Of a stretch of 58,546 bases of DNA, positions 33,874 to 41,883 are shown one piece after another. Origin of the DNA: Donghicola sp041224595 (GTDB lineage: Bacteria > Pseudomonadota > Alphaproteobacteria > Rhodobacterales > Rhodobacteraceae); contig NZ_JBGFGN010000158.1 in NCBI RefSeq assembly GCF_041224595.1, forward strand, positions 1 through 58,546, read 5' to 3'. A program made the position numbers and the translations under genes. Every line of letters starts with the position of its first letter. Positions within the stretch are counted from its first letter, which is position 1. A model generated the notes under the pieces. It was not told the origin of the DNA and did not search any database. It saw only the letters and a list, made by a program, of their open reading frames with translations.

Positions 33874-34384
33874 TTGGGTTACTCCTTGTTGCGATGGGGA
33901 TCACCCGGCACGGGGCAAGAGGCCCGGTCGCAAGCGCAAATGCGGAGGGTCCGCGGCCAGCCGTGGAAGCCGTATTTGTGCTTGCCGAAGCGTGAGCTGA
34001 GGGCACGGACGGGCCGACCCCGTGCGATCCACATCTATGAGCAAAAAGGAGAGACCCGGATGACCCTTGCCATCACGCCGCAGCCAGCATCCGCGTCCTC
34101 GTCCCGCCGATCCTGGCCGGGGTACTGACGGAGCCCGCCCGCGTGGATGCGATGTTCCGAAACACCCTCCGAGGGTCGTGCTGGTCTTCAGCCTCAAATG
34201 CGATGTCTCGACCCCTCGCGTCTTGCCCCGCAGACGATGTGCGTGAGGTGCGCACCATCGCCAGCCCGTACCGATGCGGATGGGCCGCACGCTGACGGAC
34301 CGGGTAGAGGGATAACGGTGCTGGCCGCCGCAGACTGCCGATCACGCATGACCAATCGCACGCGCCATGAGACATGACGAAAGG
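33874..34384. other. intergenic region with one short ORF remnant
   Basis: No full gene was found. A strong ribosome site (AAAAAGGAG at 34044-34052) precedes an ATG at 34060 that opens only 22 codons (MTLAITPQPAS..., stop 34126-34128, plus strand). This may be a leader peptide or the stump of a deleted gene. The rest is GC-rich with no other supported signal. Confidence 0.35.
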
Positions 34385-34403
34385 GCCGCGCCAAGCGCGA
34401 CCC
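34385..34403 (-). terminator. intrinsic terminator-like hairpin after the SLOG gene
   Basis: On the minus strand GGTCGCGC-ttg-GCGCGGCC forms an 8-bp stem (one G-T pair) followed by CCTTTCG. It lies 8 bp past the stop of the leftward DUF2493 gene. Confidence 0.5.
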
Positions 34404-34410
34404 CCTCTCT

Positions 34411-35340
34411 TCAATCCTGCGCAGTCTTCTTCGCCGGGTCCGCAACCCGCATGACCGTCAGGCCTTTCGCTTCCGCCTTCTGCCCGAGGTTCAGCGCGAC
34501 CCCGTTGCCGCCGAAGAGAACAACCCCCGTCGCCGCGAACTTGTCGTCCAGCATTTCGTCGTTGCACTTGAACGGTGCCGCCCGCCCGTGCGCGGACCAG
34601 CGCGGATCGAAGCGCGCCTGCGCGACCCCGCGTGCCCGGGCCCACCGGGCCGCAATCATCTCCGCCCCGTGCTTGCCACCCTTGTGGCAGAGGAAGATCT
34701 CCTGGTTGCGGTTCTGCTTGATCCGTTCGCGAACCTTGTCGAGCGTGTTGAAGATCACATCAAAATCGGTCCAGTCGGTGGCGCCTGAGACGATCAGGGG
34801 CACCCCCTCGACTTTCGACTTCTCGGCAGTCTCGCGGTCGTGCTGCTCCAGCAGCTGCCGCGCCTCGAAGACCGCCCCGGTCTCTTTCGCCCGGACGCTT
34901 GCGCGCGATCCGGCTGCCGGGATGTAGGCGTGGCCCGTCTCGATCTCGTAGCATTCCGCCGCCGCCTCGCTCATCACCTCGATGGCGCTCACAATCTCGC
35001 GCAGTTGCACAAAGCGCGCCTGCGCCTCTTCGAGCGCGGTCTCGGCGATTTCCGATCCGTCGTGGGATTTTGCCAGCGCGCCGATCTTGTCGGCGGTGCG
35101 GTCGACCTCCTTGCCGAGTGCCACCTTGCGGCGCTGCAGGATCGTCGCGAGCCCATGGGCCAGCGGTTCGATTTCTGCTTCAAGCCCGGTCCCGCGCAGC
35201 TGGCCGAGCAAAGCCTCGAAGCTCTCGCGGACGATGTGGTCGGTCAGAACGTGATCCTCCGGGATCGGCAGCTGCGCGTCCTTTTCAGTCAGTCCGAAAA
35301 GTTCGATGGTCTCGTAGGTGTTTGCAGTGTCGTAAGCCAT
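34411..35340 (-). CDS. DUF2493 (SLOG-superfamily) plasmid protein
   Basis: From ATG 35340 (MAYDTANTYETIEL) it encodes 309 aa; the frame stays open far upstream, but that part is low-complexity and spans the promoter region, so the internal ATG is preferred. The N-terminal 170 residues are helical and charged. The C-terminal third is a DUF2493 Rossmann-like domain: PLIVSGATDWTDFDVIF, FLCHKGGKHGAEMIAARWAR, VLFGGNGVALNLGQKAEAKG. SLOG proteins bind or process nucleotide-derived ligands. It is common on rhodobacteral plasmids; its role there is unknown. Confidence 0.8.
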   Translation of the reverse strand: MAYDTANTYETIELFGLTEKDAQLPIPEDHVLTDHIVRESFEALLGQLRGTGLEAEIEPLAHGLATILQRRKVALGKEVDRTADKIGALAKSHDGSEIAETALEEAQARFVQLREIVSAIEVMSEAAAECYEIETGHAYIPAAGSRASVRAKETGAVFEARQLLEQHDRETAEKSKVEGVPLIVSGATDWTDFDVIFNTLDKVRERIKQNRNQEIFLCHKGGKHGAEMIAARWARARGVAQARFDPRWSAHGRAAPFKCNDEMLDDKFAATGVVLFGGNGVALNLGQKAEAKGLTVMRVADPAKKTAQD

Positions 35341-36023
35341 GTCTGGTCTCCAGTGTTCGGTTCCAAGGCCACCACGTGAGTGTGGGGGCATGGCCGAATG
35401 CCTGGTTTCCGAATCTGCCCGGGTCAGGGACGGCGCAGCCGCCGGCTTGCCGGGCGCAAAAGTTTTCCGCGCGCGGCACCCGACACATGCGCGCGCTTGC
35501 GCACGGGACCGCCCCGCGCCACGGGCTCCGCCCTCGCCGAAAAGTTTTGTGATCCTTGACGCGGGCTGATTTGGGGGCCATCCGGAGGATATGCTTCCAC
35601 GCTCATGTGTGTGTGTTTTGACGGTAGGTTTGCCCGACCCGAGCAGGCAAACGGCCCGACCGGACGCGGGAGACGGATGGAGCGGCGGGATCGTTTTGCC
35701 CCGCAAAACAGACCAGAGCGCAATCCGGCGGAGCGGCCGGGGAGGGACGTGCTCGCGAGGCGGGCAAACCGGGGGCCTGGGTGCGACGCCGCGGTGAGGC
35801 CGCATGGCCGAATGCGCGACGGACCGAAGGGCCGTTCTCCCCTGCGACACGCGAAGCCGAGCGGGGGAGGCCGCAAGGCAAGCATCCAAGTCGATGCTCG
35901 AGAGCACAAAACCGACACACTCTGCTTCCAAACAGCGCAAATTGTCTGGTCTGCTGAGGAGTTCGAATGTAGAAAAGACCTTAGTATCATTGAAAATGAT
36001 CATTCAGAAAGAGCAACTCGACC
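35341..36023. other. 683-bp intergenic region between the SLOG gene and ietAS
   Basis: No gene is supported on either strand; the long frames are Arg/Pro/Gly-rich. A 14-bp direct repeat GCATGGCCGAATGC occurs at 35388-35401 and 35802-35815, 414 bp apart. The last 120 bp are notably less GC-rich and probably hold the ietA promoter, but no confident -35/-10 pair could be picked. Confidence 0.5.
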
Positions 36024-37106
36024 TTGGCTTCCGCCCAACAACTCATCGGTCTCGTCAAGAGCCACGCAGAAGGGGACGCTGATCGTTTTTACGATCTGGC
36101 GATGCAACTCTCTGCGGCTGAAGAGCAGAAGGGACATACCCGTCTGGCTGAACAGTTGCGACAATGGGCCGAAGCGGGACAGAAGCCGCCTTCGAAGCGA
36201 ACCCCTGCGATCACTCCTATCGCAACACCCCGCGGTGATCTGGCGGAGTTCCTTGCCGCGTCCTATCCGACCGAGCGCCTCGTCGATGTCATCTTGCCAG
36301 ACAGGATTGAGAGCGAACTCGCGCATCTCGTTGTAGAGACACGAATGCGCGAAAAGCTCGAGGCGAAAGGGTTGAAGCCACGGCGGCGCGTTCTCCTCTC
36401 CGGTCCTCCCGGAACCGGCAAGACCCTGAGTGCTTCAGCGCTTGCCGGTGAGCTGCAGTACCCTCTCTTTTCGGTCATGCTCCACGGACTGATCACAAAA
36501 TTCATGGGTGAAACAGCGCAGAAGCTGAAGATGATATTCGATGCCGTCAAGACGACGCGCGGTATCTATCTCTTCGACGAAATCGACGCTTTGGCCGCGG
36601 CCCGGGGCGGTGAGAACGATGTCGGTGAGGCCCGGCGGGTTCTGAACTCGTTCCTGCAATTCCTGGATGAGGATACCGGGCCTTCGATCGTCATTGCCAC
36701 TACAAACCTGCCGGGAATTCTTGACCGCGCTGTGCTGCGCCGCTTTGATCTTGTTTTGCCATATGTCATGCCCGATGGCCCTGCCATTCGGCAGGCGCTC
36801 GAACGCCGTTTGATCGGCTTCTCACTCGCTCGCATGGGATGGAAACGGGTTATAGACGTTGCCACAGGCCTCTCAACGGCCGATGTTGTGGCAGCGGCGG
36901 AAGATGCCGCTCGACGTGCTGTTCTGAATGATACCGACAAGATTGCGACACAGGATTTGCTTGATGCCCTCGAACGCCGACGGTCGCTCCAAGAACTAGG
37001 GACCGATGACAATGGCACGAGACCTTCGGCACTTCCACCTTCGCAATCTCGGACAACCTCGCCCGTTCCAAGCAAAGGGCGGGGGCGGGTCCAAAAGACC
37101 AAGTGA
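36024..37106 (+). CDS. ietA: AAA+ ATPase IetA-like
   Basis: A TTG at 36024 is the only plausible start after an in-frame stop at 35997-35999. The 360-aa protein has an N-terminal helical region (about 1-65) and one AAA+ module: Walker A GPPGTGKT (127-134), Walker B YLFDEID (about 182-188), sensor-1 region VIATTNLPG and Arg finger region DRAVLRRFD. Paired with the downstream subtilase it matches ietAS, first described as a stability/incompatibility toxin-antitoxin-like pair on Agrobacterium pTiC58 and later listed among anti-phage systems. It overlaps ietS by 101 bp. Confidence 0.85.
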   Translation: MASAQQLIGLVKSHAEGDADRFYDLAMQLSAAEEQKGHTRLAEQLRQWAEAGQKPPSKRTPAITPIATPRGDLAEFLAASYPTERLVDVILPDRIESELAHLVVETRMREKLEAKGLKPRRRVLLSGPPGTGKTLSASALAGELQYPLFSVMLHGLITKFMGETAQKLKMIFDAVKTTRGIYLFDEIDALAAARGGENDVGEARRVLNSFLQFLDEDTGPSIVIATTNLPGILDRAVLRRFDLVLPYVMPDGPAIRQALERRLIGFSLARMGWKRVIDVATGLSTADVVAAAEDAARRAVLNDTDKIATQDLLDALERRRSLQELGTDDNGTRPSALPPSQSRTTSPVPSKGRGRVQKTK

Positions 37107-39477
37107 TGTCCCCAATCGCGCGGCGCACGCCCAAGCATTGCTTCAGGCCATCGACGCGCTGCCAGATATTCCAGCAGCCGAACTTCCCGGCGTCTATCTG
37201 GAAGTACGCTCGCGTATCGACGAGCGCCTGAAGAAAGGCAGCCTCGACGCTAGTGGCCTGACTCTCCTTCGCGTCGCCGAGACCCCTGATCCCGGTGGCA
37301 CCGAAGAGCGCGCGACGGTGTTTGCGACAGCCAAGGGTATTGAAAAGCTGCGCAAGAAGGTCGAGCAGTTTCGGACGGAAGACACACCCGACCGGGAAAA
37401 GGATGGTGAATTCATCCCAGGCCGTCCGAAGAACGCGGATCTGGTGCAGAGCGTCGCTGCCATCACGGAAGCGGGATTGCGTGCCCTCTGGCGCAGCCCT
37501 TCAGGCAAATTTCCAGCAGCGGATGTTGCGACCATCTGGGAGGTTTGGCTCGAGCCTCAAATGACCGAAGGTTTCGTCGCGGCCGCACCAAACTATGGCG
37601 TTACCGTGGGAGCAGATCGGCTGGAGTTTCCCGAAGATATCGTTGTGATCGTAGAGGCCGATCGCAATCAGCTCGCCCAAGCCGTCCGCCGACTAGGCGG
37701 CGTGCGCGCCCTTGCTGCTCCCACCATCACAGCGGATTTCTTCGACGGCTTGCCGGTGGCAGAACAGGCGCAGTGGGTCGACGAACTCGCGGGTCGTACG
37801 ACCTACACTGACAATCCCGATCCTAGCTACGTCACGCTTTTGGATACCGGTGTCAGTCGCGCGCATCCTCTCATTCAGCCGGCGCTCAGCGTGGATGACC
37901 GACATGCCGCCAACCCGGCCTGGGGGCTGGAGGATGTGAAGGGCCATGGCACGCAGATGGGAGGACTGGCGCTCTTTGGAGACCTGACGCCGAAACTGCA
38001 CCAGGCGAATCCGGTTTCTGTCGTGAACCGTCTGGAATCCGTGAAGCTGCTGCCTGATGCAGGGATGAACCCGCATCATCTCCTCGGCGCGGTTACCAGG
38101 CAGGCGATCAATACAGTAGAACAGGTCGGCCCCCGGCGCCGGACCTTCACCATGACCACGACGACGGGTGAGGACACCCCGCATGACGGCGCGCCGACGT
38201 CCTGGTCGACGGAGGTCGATCAGCTCGCCGCCGGTGTTTCAGGTGAGGTGAAACAACAACGCTTGGTGCTTGTCTCCGCAGGGAATACCGACAACTTCAC
38301 CTTTGGTGCCGGAAACTACCTGGACCGATGCGATCACGAAGACAACGAAATCGAGTCGCCTGCCCAAGCGTGGAATGTTCTGTCTGTTGGGGCCTTTACA
38401 GAGAAGACCGTACTGCCAGACGGAGAGCCGGCCCAGGCGCTTGCACCATTCGGCGATCTATCGCCAGCTTCGAGAACTGCATCGTGGTCGTCCCATTGGC
38501 CGAACAAGCCGGACGTCGTCCTTGAGGGTGGAAACTGGGCGCTAAGTGCCATGCCACCGCCAATGCGGCATGGATGGTTATCGCTGCTTTCGACTCACCA
38601 CAATTACCCAGTCCGATCCTTCACATTCACCTTCGATACCAGCGCGGCGACCGCGCTTGCCGCGAAGGATGTAACGGAACTCTGGTCGGACTATCCGACG
38701 CTTTGGCCCGAGACAGTGCGTGGTCTCTACGTGTCGTCAGCGCGGTGGACGCAGCAGATGCGTGCGCATCTGCCGGCCCAGCCAAACAAGGGTCACTTCA
38801 CGCCCCTTTTTCAGCGCTATGGGTATGGTGTGCCGGACATGGCGCGTGCCCGCCGCAGCGCGTCGAACGCGCTGACCCTCATCGTGGAAGATACGATTAC
38901 GCCGTACGGGATTTCAGAGAAGACCGGCGGTGATGTCCACAATGAAATGAAGCTGTTCGCCCTTCCCTGGCCCGTTGAGGCTTTGCGCGCGCTCGGCAAT
39001 GCCGATGTGACCTTGCGGGTGGCACTCAGTAGCTTTATCGCTCCGAACCCGTCCGAAGCCTCGCGCGGCGTTCGGTATCGCTACGCGTCCCACAACTTAC
39101 GTTTCCAACTCAATCGCGCTGGCGAGAACGAAGCCCAATTTCTGGCCCGGATCAGCAAGGCGGCCGAACAGCCCGATGGTCCTGCAAGCGACGAAGATGA
39201 TCTTTGGGACTTCGGTAGCAATCGGCGCCATGTCGGGTCGCTCCATATAGATCAGCTGACATGCAGGGCTTCAGATCTGGCGCGGCGCAACTTGCTGGCT
39301 GTTCACCCAGTCACCGGTTGGTGGAAGTCGAAAAAGCTTCTCGCTGAGAGTTTGCCTTCCGTACGCTACGCACTGATTGTGGAAATCGACGCAGCAGAGT
39401 TGGACACCGAGCTCTACGCCGAGGTTCAAGTTGCTGTTGACGCATTGATTGCCGCTCAAGCAGTTGTACAAGTCTGA
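37006..39477 (+). CDS. ietS: subtilisin-like serine protease IetS-like
   Basis: The 823-aa S8-family peptidase has no signal peptide, so it acts in the cytoplasm. The catalytic triad can be placed as Asp280 (LLDTGVSRAHPL), His314 (KGHGTQMGGL) and Ser546 (FDTSAATALAAK), with the oxyanion region near SAGNTDNF. The start may be ATG 37006 or 37012 (MARDLRHFHL). The long overlap with the ATPase gene suggests coupled translation and fixed stoichiometry. In the known pair the protease is the harmful partner and the ATPase is needed to restrain it. Confidence 0.85.
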   Translation: MTMARDLRHFHLRNLGQPRPFQAKGGGGSKRPSDVPNRAAHAQALLQAIDALPDIPAAELPGVYLEVRSRIDERLKKGSLDASGLTLLRVAETPDPGGTEERATVFATAKGIEKLRKKVEQFRTEDTPDREKDGEFIPGRPKNADLVQSVAAITEAGLRALWRSPSGKFPAADVATIWEVWLEPQMTEGFVAAAPNYGVTVGADRLEFPEDIVVIVEADRNQLAQAVRRLGGVRALAAPTITADFFDGLPVAEQAQWVDELAGRTTYTDNPDPSYVTLLDTGVSRAHPLIQPALSVDDRHAANPAWGLEDVKGHGTQMGGLALFGDLTPKLHQANPVSVVNRLESVKLLPDAGMNPHHLLGAVTRQAINTVEQVGPRRRTFTMTTTTGEDTPHDGAPTSWSTEVDQLAAGVSGEVKQQRLVLVSAGNTDNFTFGAGNYLDRCDHEDNEIESPAQAWNVLSVGAFTEKTVLPDGEPAQALAPFGDLSPASRTASWSSHWPNKPDVVLEGGNWALSAMPPPMRHGWLSLLSTHHNYPVRSFTFTFDTSAATALAAKDVTELWSDYPTLWPETVRGLYVSSARWTQQMRAHLPAQPNKGHFTPLFQRYGYGVPDMARARRSASNALTLIVEDTITPYGISEKTGGDVHNEMKLFALPWPVEALRALGNADVTLRVALSSFIAPNPSEASRGVRYRYASHNLRFQLNRAGENEAQFLARISKAAEQPDGPASDEDDLWDFGSNRRHVGSLHIDQLTCRASDLARRNLLAVHPVTGWWKSKKLLAESLPSVRYALIVEIDAAELDTELYAEVQVAVDALIAAQAVVQV

Positions 39478-39582
39478 CTTTAATCGAAACTCCGCGCGGC
39501 ACTTCCGATCTAGCAGTCTCATCTACACCGGAACGCCATATGAAGTGGCAGTTCGATCGCTCTATTGAAGCAAGCACAGCAA

Positions 39583-39612
39583 AAGGGGAACCGTGAACCC
39601 ACGGCTCCCCTT
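39583..39612. terminator. intrinsic terminator between ietS and the DUF736 gene
   Basis: AAGGGGAACCGTG (39583-39595), loop AACC, CACGGCTCCCCTT (39600-39612): a 13-bp stem with one mismatch on the plus strand (A-C) that becomes a G-T pair on the minus strand. On the minus strand it is followed by TTTT, so it mainly serves the leftward gene. Confidence 0.75.
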
Positions 39613-39643
39613 GCAGTTCAGATGTTCAAGCCTCGTACCAAGG

Positions 39644-40372
39644 TCACGCAACCAGCGACAGCCCCGCGCCCGCGTCCTGCGGTTGCTCACCGCTGTCGAT
39701 GAACGGGATGATCGAGAAGGTCTGCCCGCCGCGCTGCTCTTCGTTCTGCACGGCGTTCACGCGCAGGTCGCCATCGGGCGTGTTGATCAGAAGCGACAGG
39801 TAGTCATTGCCCGTGCGGCTGCTCTTGGCCATCCAGGCCGAGCCGACGCGGATCGGCTTGCCCCGGGGCGAGCTGACCTCGATCCGGTAGTCGGGGTGGG
39901 TCTCCTCGATCTTGTAGCTGTTCTCGATCAGCATGAACTCCAGATCGAACATCATGTTGGCGATGTAGCCGGTGAAGGCGTTGTCAGCGTCCATTGCGGT
40001 GAGCTCGCCCGAGAGCGAGCCGGATTTCATCAGGCCGTTCGAGACGAGCGGGATGATCTCGAATTCGCCGCTCTGCGCCGCGCGCGCCTCTTTCGTCTGC
40101 ACCGCGTTGACCCGGAACGGGCCCAAACCGACATCGATCTGCATCGAGATGTAGGGGTTTCCGCTGGTATTGCCCGTCTCGTTCCAGGCCGTGCCGATGC
40201 GCACCTTGCGGCCCGATTTGTTGACTGCTGTCACGTCGTAATCCGGACTGCGCGCGGACATCTTGGCCCGTGCCTCAAGCTGGATGGCGATGTCAAAGCG
40301 TGACGAGTGGATCATGCCGGTGTATTCGGCGGCTGCGGTTTCGGCATTGCGGGTGAGGTTTCCTGCGAACAT
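39644..40372 (-). CDS. DUF736 family protein, tandem domains
   Basis: From ATG 40372 (MFAGNLTRN), preceded by AAAAGGAA, it encodes 242 aa. Two DUF736-like repeats are visible: ARSPDYDVTAVNKSGRKVRIGTAWNE with NPYISMQIDVGLGPFRVNAV, and ETHPDYRIEVSSPRGKPIRVGSAWM with NDYLSLLINTPDGDLRVNAV. DUF736 proteins are short, plasmid-associated and uncharacterised; a double-domain version is less usual. It is the last gene of the leftward array. Confidence 0.8.
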   Translation of the reverse strand: MFAGNLTRNAETAAAEYTGMIHSSRFDIAIQLEARAKMSARSPDYDVTAVNKSGRKVRIGTAWNETGNTSGNPYISMQIDVGLGPFRVNAVQTKEARAAQSGEFEIIPLVSNGLMKSGSLSGELTAMDADNAFTGYIANMMFDLEFMLIENSYKIEETHPDYRIEVSSPRGKPIRVGSAWMAKSSRTGNDYLSLLINTPDGDLRVNAVQNEEQRGGQTFSIIPFIDSGEQPQDAGAGLSLVA

Positions 40373-40479
40373 GGGATGGTTCCTTTTGGATTGGCCGGTG
40401 CCTGACGTCCTTGCCAGCGCATCCGGGATTGCTTTCTCGACCCCTTGAGGGATCACAAATCAGAAAGCTTGCTTTCCCT

Positions 40480-40800
40480 TTATGCCCCGCCCCCGGCTTC
40501 GCGATCCCGTCTGAGTAGGTGTGCCGCCGCGCCCCCGGGTGCTGCGCCCCTCTCCTGCCCGTCTGATCTTGATTGGCGGCCCGGATTTTCCGCAGCGTCC
40601 TTCGATTGCGCGATGAAGAACTCCGCCTCTTTGCCATTCAACCGGTGCCCTTCCCGGTCGGTCAGACCGATGCAGCTGCCGTTCGGCAGAAAGCTGATCA
40701 GGTACTGACCGAGCCGGTCCTTGTGGACAACGTAGCCGGTATTGGCCCAGTGCACGGTCTGGCCGGCATCGACGGCCGCCTTGATGTCATCGAGTGTCAT
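40480..40800 (-). CDS. conserved small plasmid protein, unknown function
   Basis: From ATG 40800 (MTLDDIKAAVDAGQ) it encodes 106 aa. A compact N-terminal domain (VHWANTGYVVHKDRLGQYLI, then NGSCIGLTDREGHRLNGKEAEFF) is typical of small conserved rhodobacteral plasmid proteins. The last 35 residues are low-complexity Arg/Gly/Ala and may be a read-on tail. An upstream ATG at 40875 would run over a terminator hairpin. No function can be given. Confidence 0.7.
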   Translation of the reverse strand: MTLDDIKAAVDAGQTVHWANTGYVVHKDRLGQYLISFLPNGSCIGLTDREGHRLNGKEAEFFIAQSKDAAENPGRQSRSDGQERGAAPGGAAAHLLRRDREAGGGA

Positions 40801-40839
40801 GTGACCCTCCTCAAGTAGAATGGTGGGGAAACGACGCAA

Positions 40840-40865
40840 GAAGCCCGATCTTCCAACCGGGCTTC
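40840..40865 (-). terminator. intrinsic terminator-like hairpin after the DUF6915 gene
   Basis: GAAGCCCG (40840-40847) and CGGGCTTC (40858-40865) form a perfect 8-bp stem with a 10-nt loop. It lies between two leftward genes of the array and shares the GCCCG core found at several other junctions. Confidence 0.6.
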
Positions 40866-40900
40866 CGTGCGGCATTCAATTGGCAAAAAGCCGGGTCCTG

Positions 40901-41362
40901 TCAGGCACTCTGCGCCACTTGCATCGCGCGCGCCGCCATCCAATCTGTCAGGCCAAGAACCGTTCTGCCGGCGGCGACTTCAGATGCCCAGGCGGCCCTT
41001 GGGTCGCCGCAGGGCTCATCGCCGGAATGCCGGTCGATGTGGCCATTGGCCATCCATGGCTCGGGCTGGATCCGCCGCAGCCAGTCCGCCATGCTCGGGA
41101 TACGGCCTTGGCAGTCTTCACGGATATGCTGCTCGCCGATCCAGCGCACGGGGATGTCCCGACCTGCGCTATTGGTCAGGGTCAGACCGAAGACACGTTC
41201 AGCATCGAACAGACCTTGGGTATGGTGGCGCAAGGCCCGGTGCGTGAAAAGCGCGAGGTGCTCTTTCGAGGCGTCAAACCAATCGTGCACAGCCTGATAG
41301 TCAGACGGCACCCCGCCGAAATTCCGGGCAGAGCTTTCAGCGTGATGAAGCGGATGTGCCAT
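40901..41362 (-). CDS. DUF6915 family protein
   Basis: From ATG 41362 (MAHPLHHAESSARNFGGV) it encodes 153 aa. The family pattern is clear: VHDWFDASKEHLALFTHRALRHHTQGLFDAERVFG, then IPVRWIGEQHIREDCQGRIPSMADWLRRI with a C-terminal PWM. Several conserved His residues hint at metal or ligand binding, but no activity is known. It starts one base past the stop of the DUF6878 gene, so the two form a coupled pair. Confidence 0.8.
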   Translation of the reverse strand: MAHPLHHAESSARNFGGVPSDYQAVHDWFDASKEHLALFTHRALRHHTQGLFDAERVFGLTLTNSAGRDIPVRWIGEQHIREDCQGRIPSMADWLRRIQPEPWMANGHIDRHSGDEPCGDPRAAWASEVAAGRTVLGLTDWMAARAMQVAQSA

Positions 41363-41363
41363 C

Positions 41364-41750
41364 TCAAAGTCCCTCGTCATAGCTGTGCGAGCATTCGACA
41401 TAGCGGTCGGCGTGATCGAGGGTGATGCTGTCTGCTGCAATGTCCCAGGTCAGCGTGCCATAGCCGCCCTCGTTGTTCTCGAACCCCGGATGATAGTGAT
41501 AGGCGAGTGACCAGGCGAAATCGCCCACCTCGGTGGCAAGCGGTTCCGGCAGTTTGACCTCCGCAGGCTGCACAATCACATCTTCGACATTGCCGGAGTC
41601 GCCATAGCCTTCGTATTCCGCAGTGACCTCGCTGATGCCGAGCGCTCGTAGTTGTGCGATCAGCTCCGCTCGGGATGCCTTCAAGGTGGTTTCGCGCTCT
41701 GCGCGCCACTGAGCCGCCATTGCGGCATAGTCGATCTGGGGGTTGGTCAT
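41364..41750 (-). CDS. DUF6878 family protein
   Basis: The 128-aa protein opens with a helix (DYAAMAAQWRAERETTLKASRAELIAQL), then ITAEYEGYGDSGNVEDVIV-like and a conserved C-terminal block (ENNEGGYGTLTWDIAADSITLDHADRYVECSHSYDEG). This is the DUF6878 pattern, widespread on alphaproteobacterial plasmids and of unknown role. It is coupled to the DUF6915 gene downstream. Confidence 0.8.
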   Translation of the reverse strand: MTNPQIDYAAMAAQWRAERETTLKASRAELIAQLRALGISEVTAEYEGYGDSGNVEDVIVQPAEVKLPEPLATEVGDFAWSLAYHYHPGFENNEGGYGTLTWDIAADSITLDHADRYVECSHSYDEGL

Positions 41751-41855
41751 GGGTCTGTCCTCTTGTCAGATGTTGGGGGGGCCGGGCGTGGCATTGGTCA
41801 GCGCGCGCCCGGAACGCGCAGACCGGTCAAATCCCGATCCGCGACGCCCGACCGG

Positions 41856-41883
41856 AAGCCCGCTTTAACTTTTCAGGCGGCTT
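41856..41883 (-). terminator. terminator-like hairpin at the end of the methyltransferase/helicase gene
   Basis: On the minus strand AAGCCGC (41883-41877) pairs with GCGGGCTT (41863-41856) with one bulged base. The first arm lies in the final codons of the 1420-aa gene. It shares the GCGGGCTT arm with other hairpins in the array. Confidence 0.5.

Noticed and set aside
33254..34006. A 250-codon minus-strand frame
   Set aside because: Pro/Arg/Gly-rich, overlaps a better small gene in another frame and several hairpins.
35341..36003. N-terminal extension of the DUF2493 gene
   Set aside because: Low-complexity sequence over the intergenic region; the ATG at 35340 gives a normal start.
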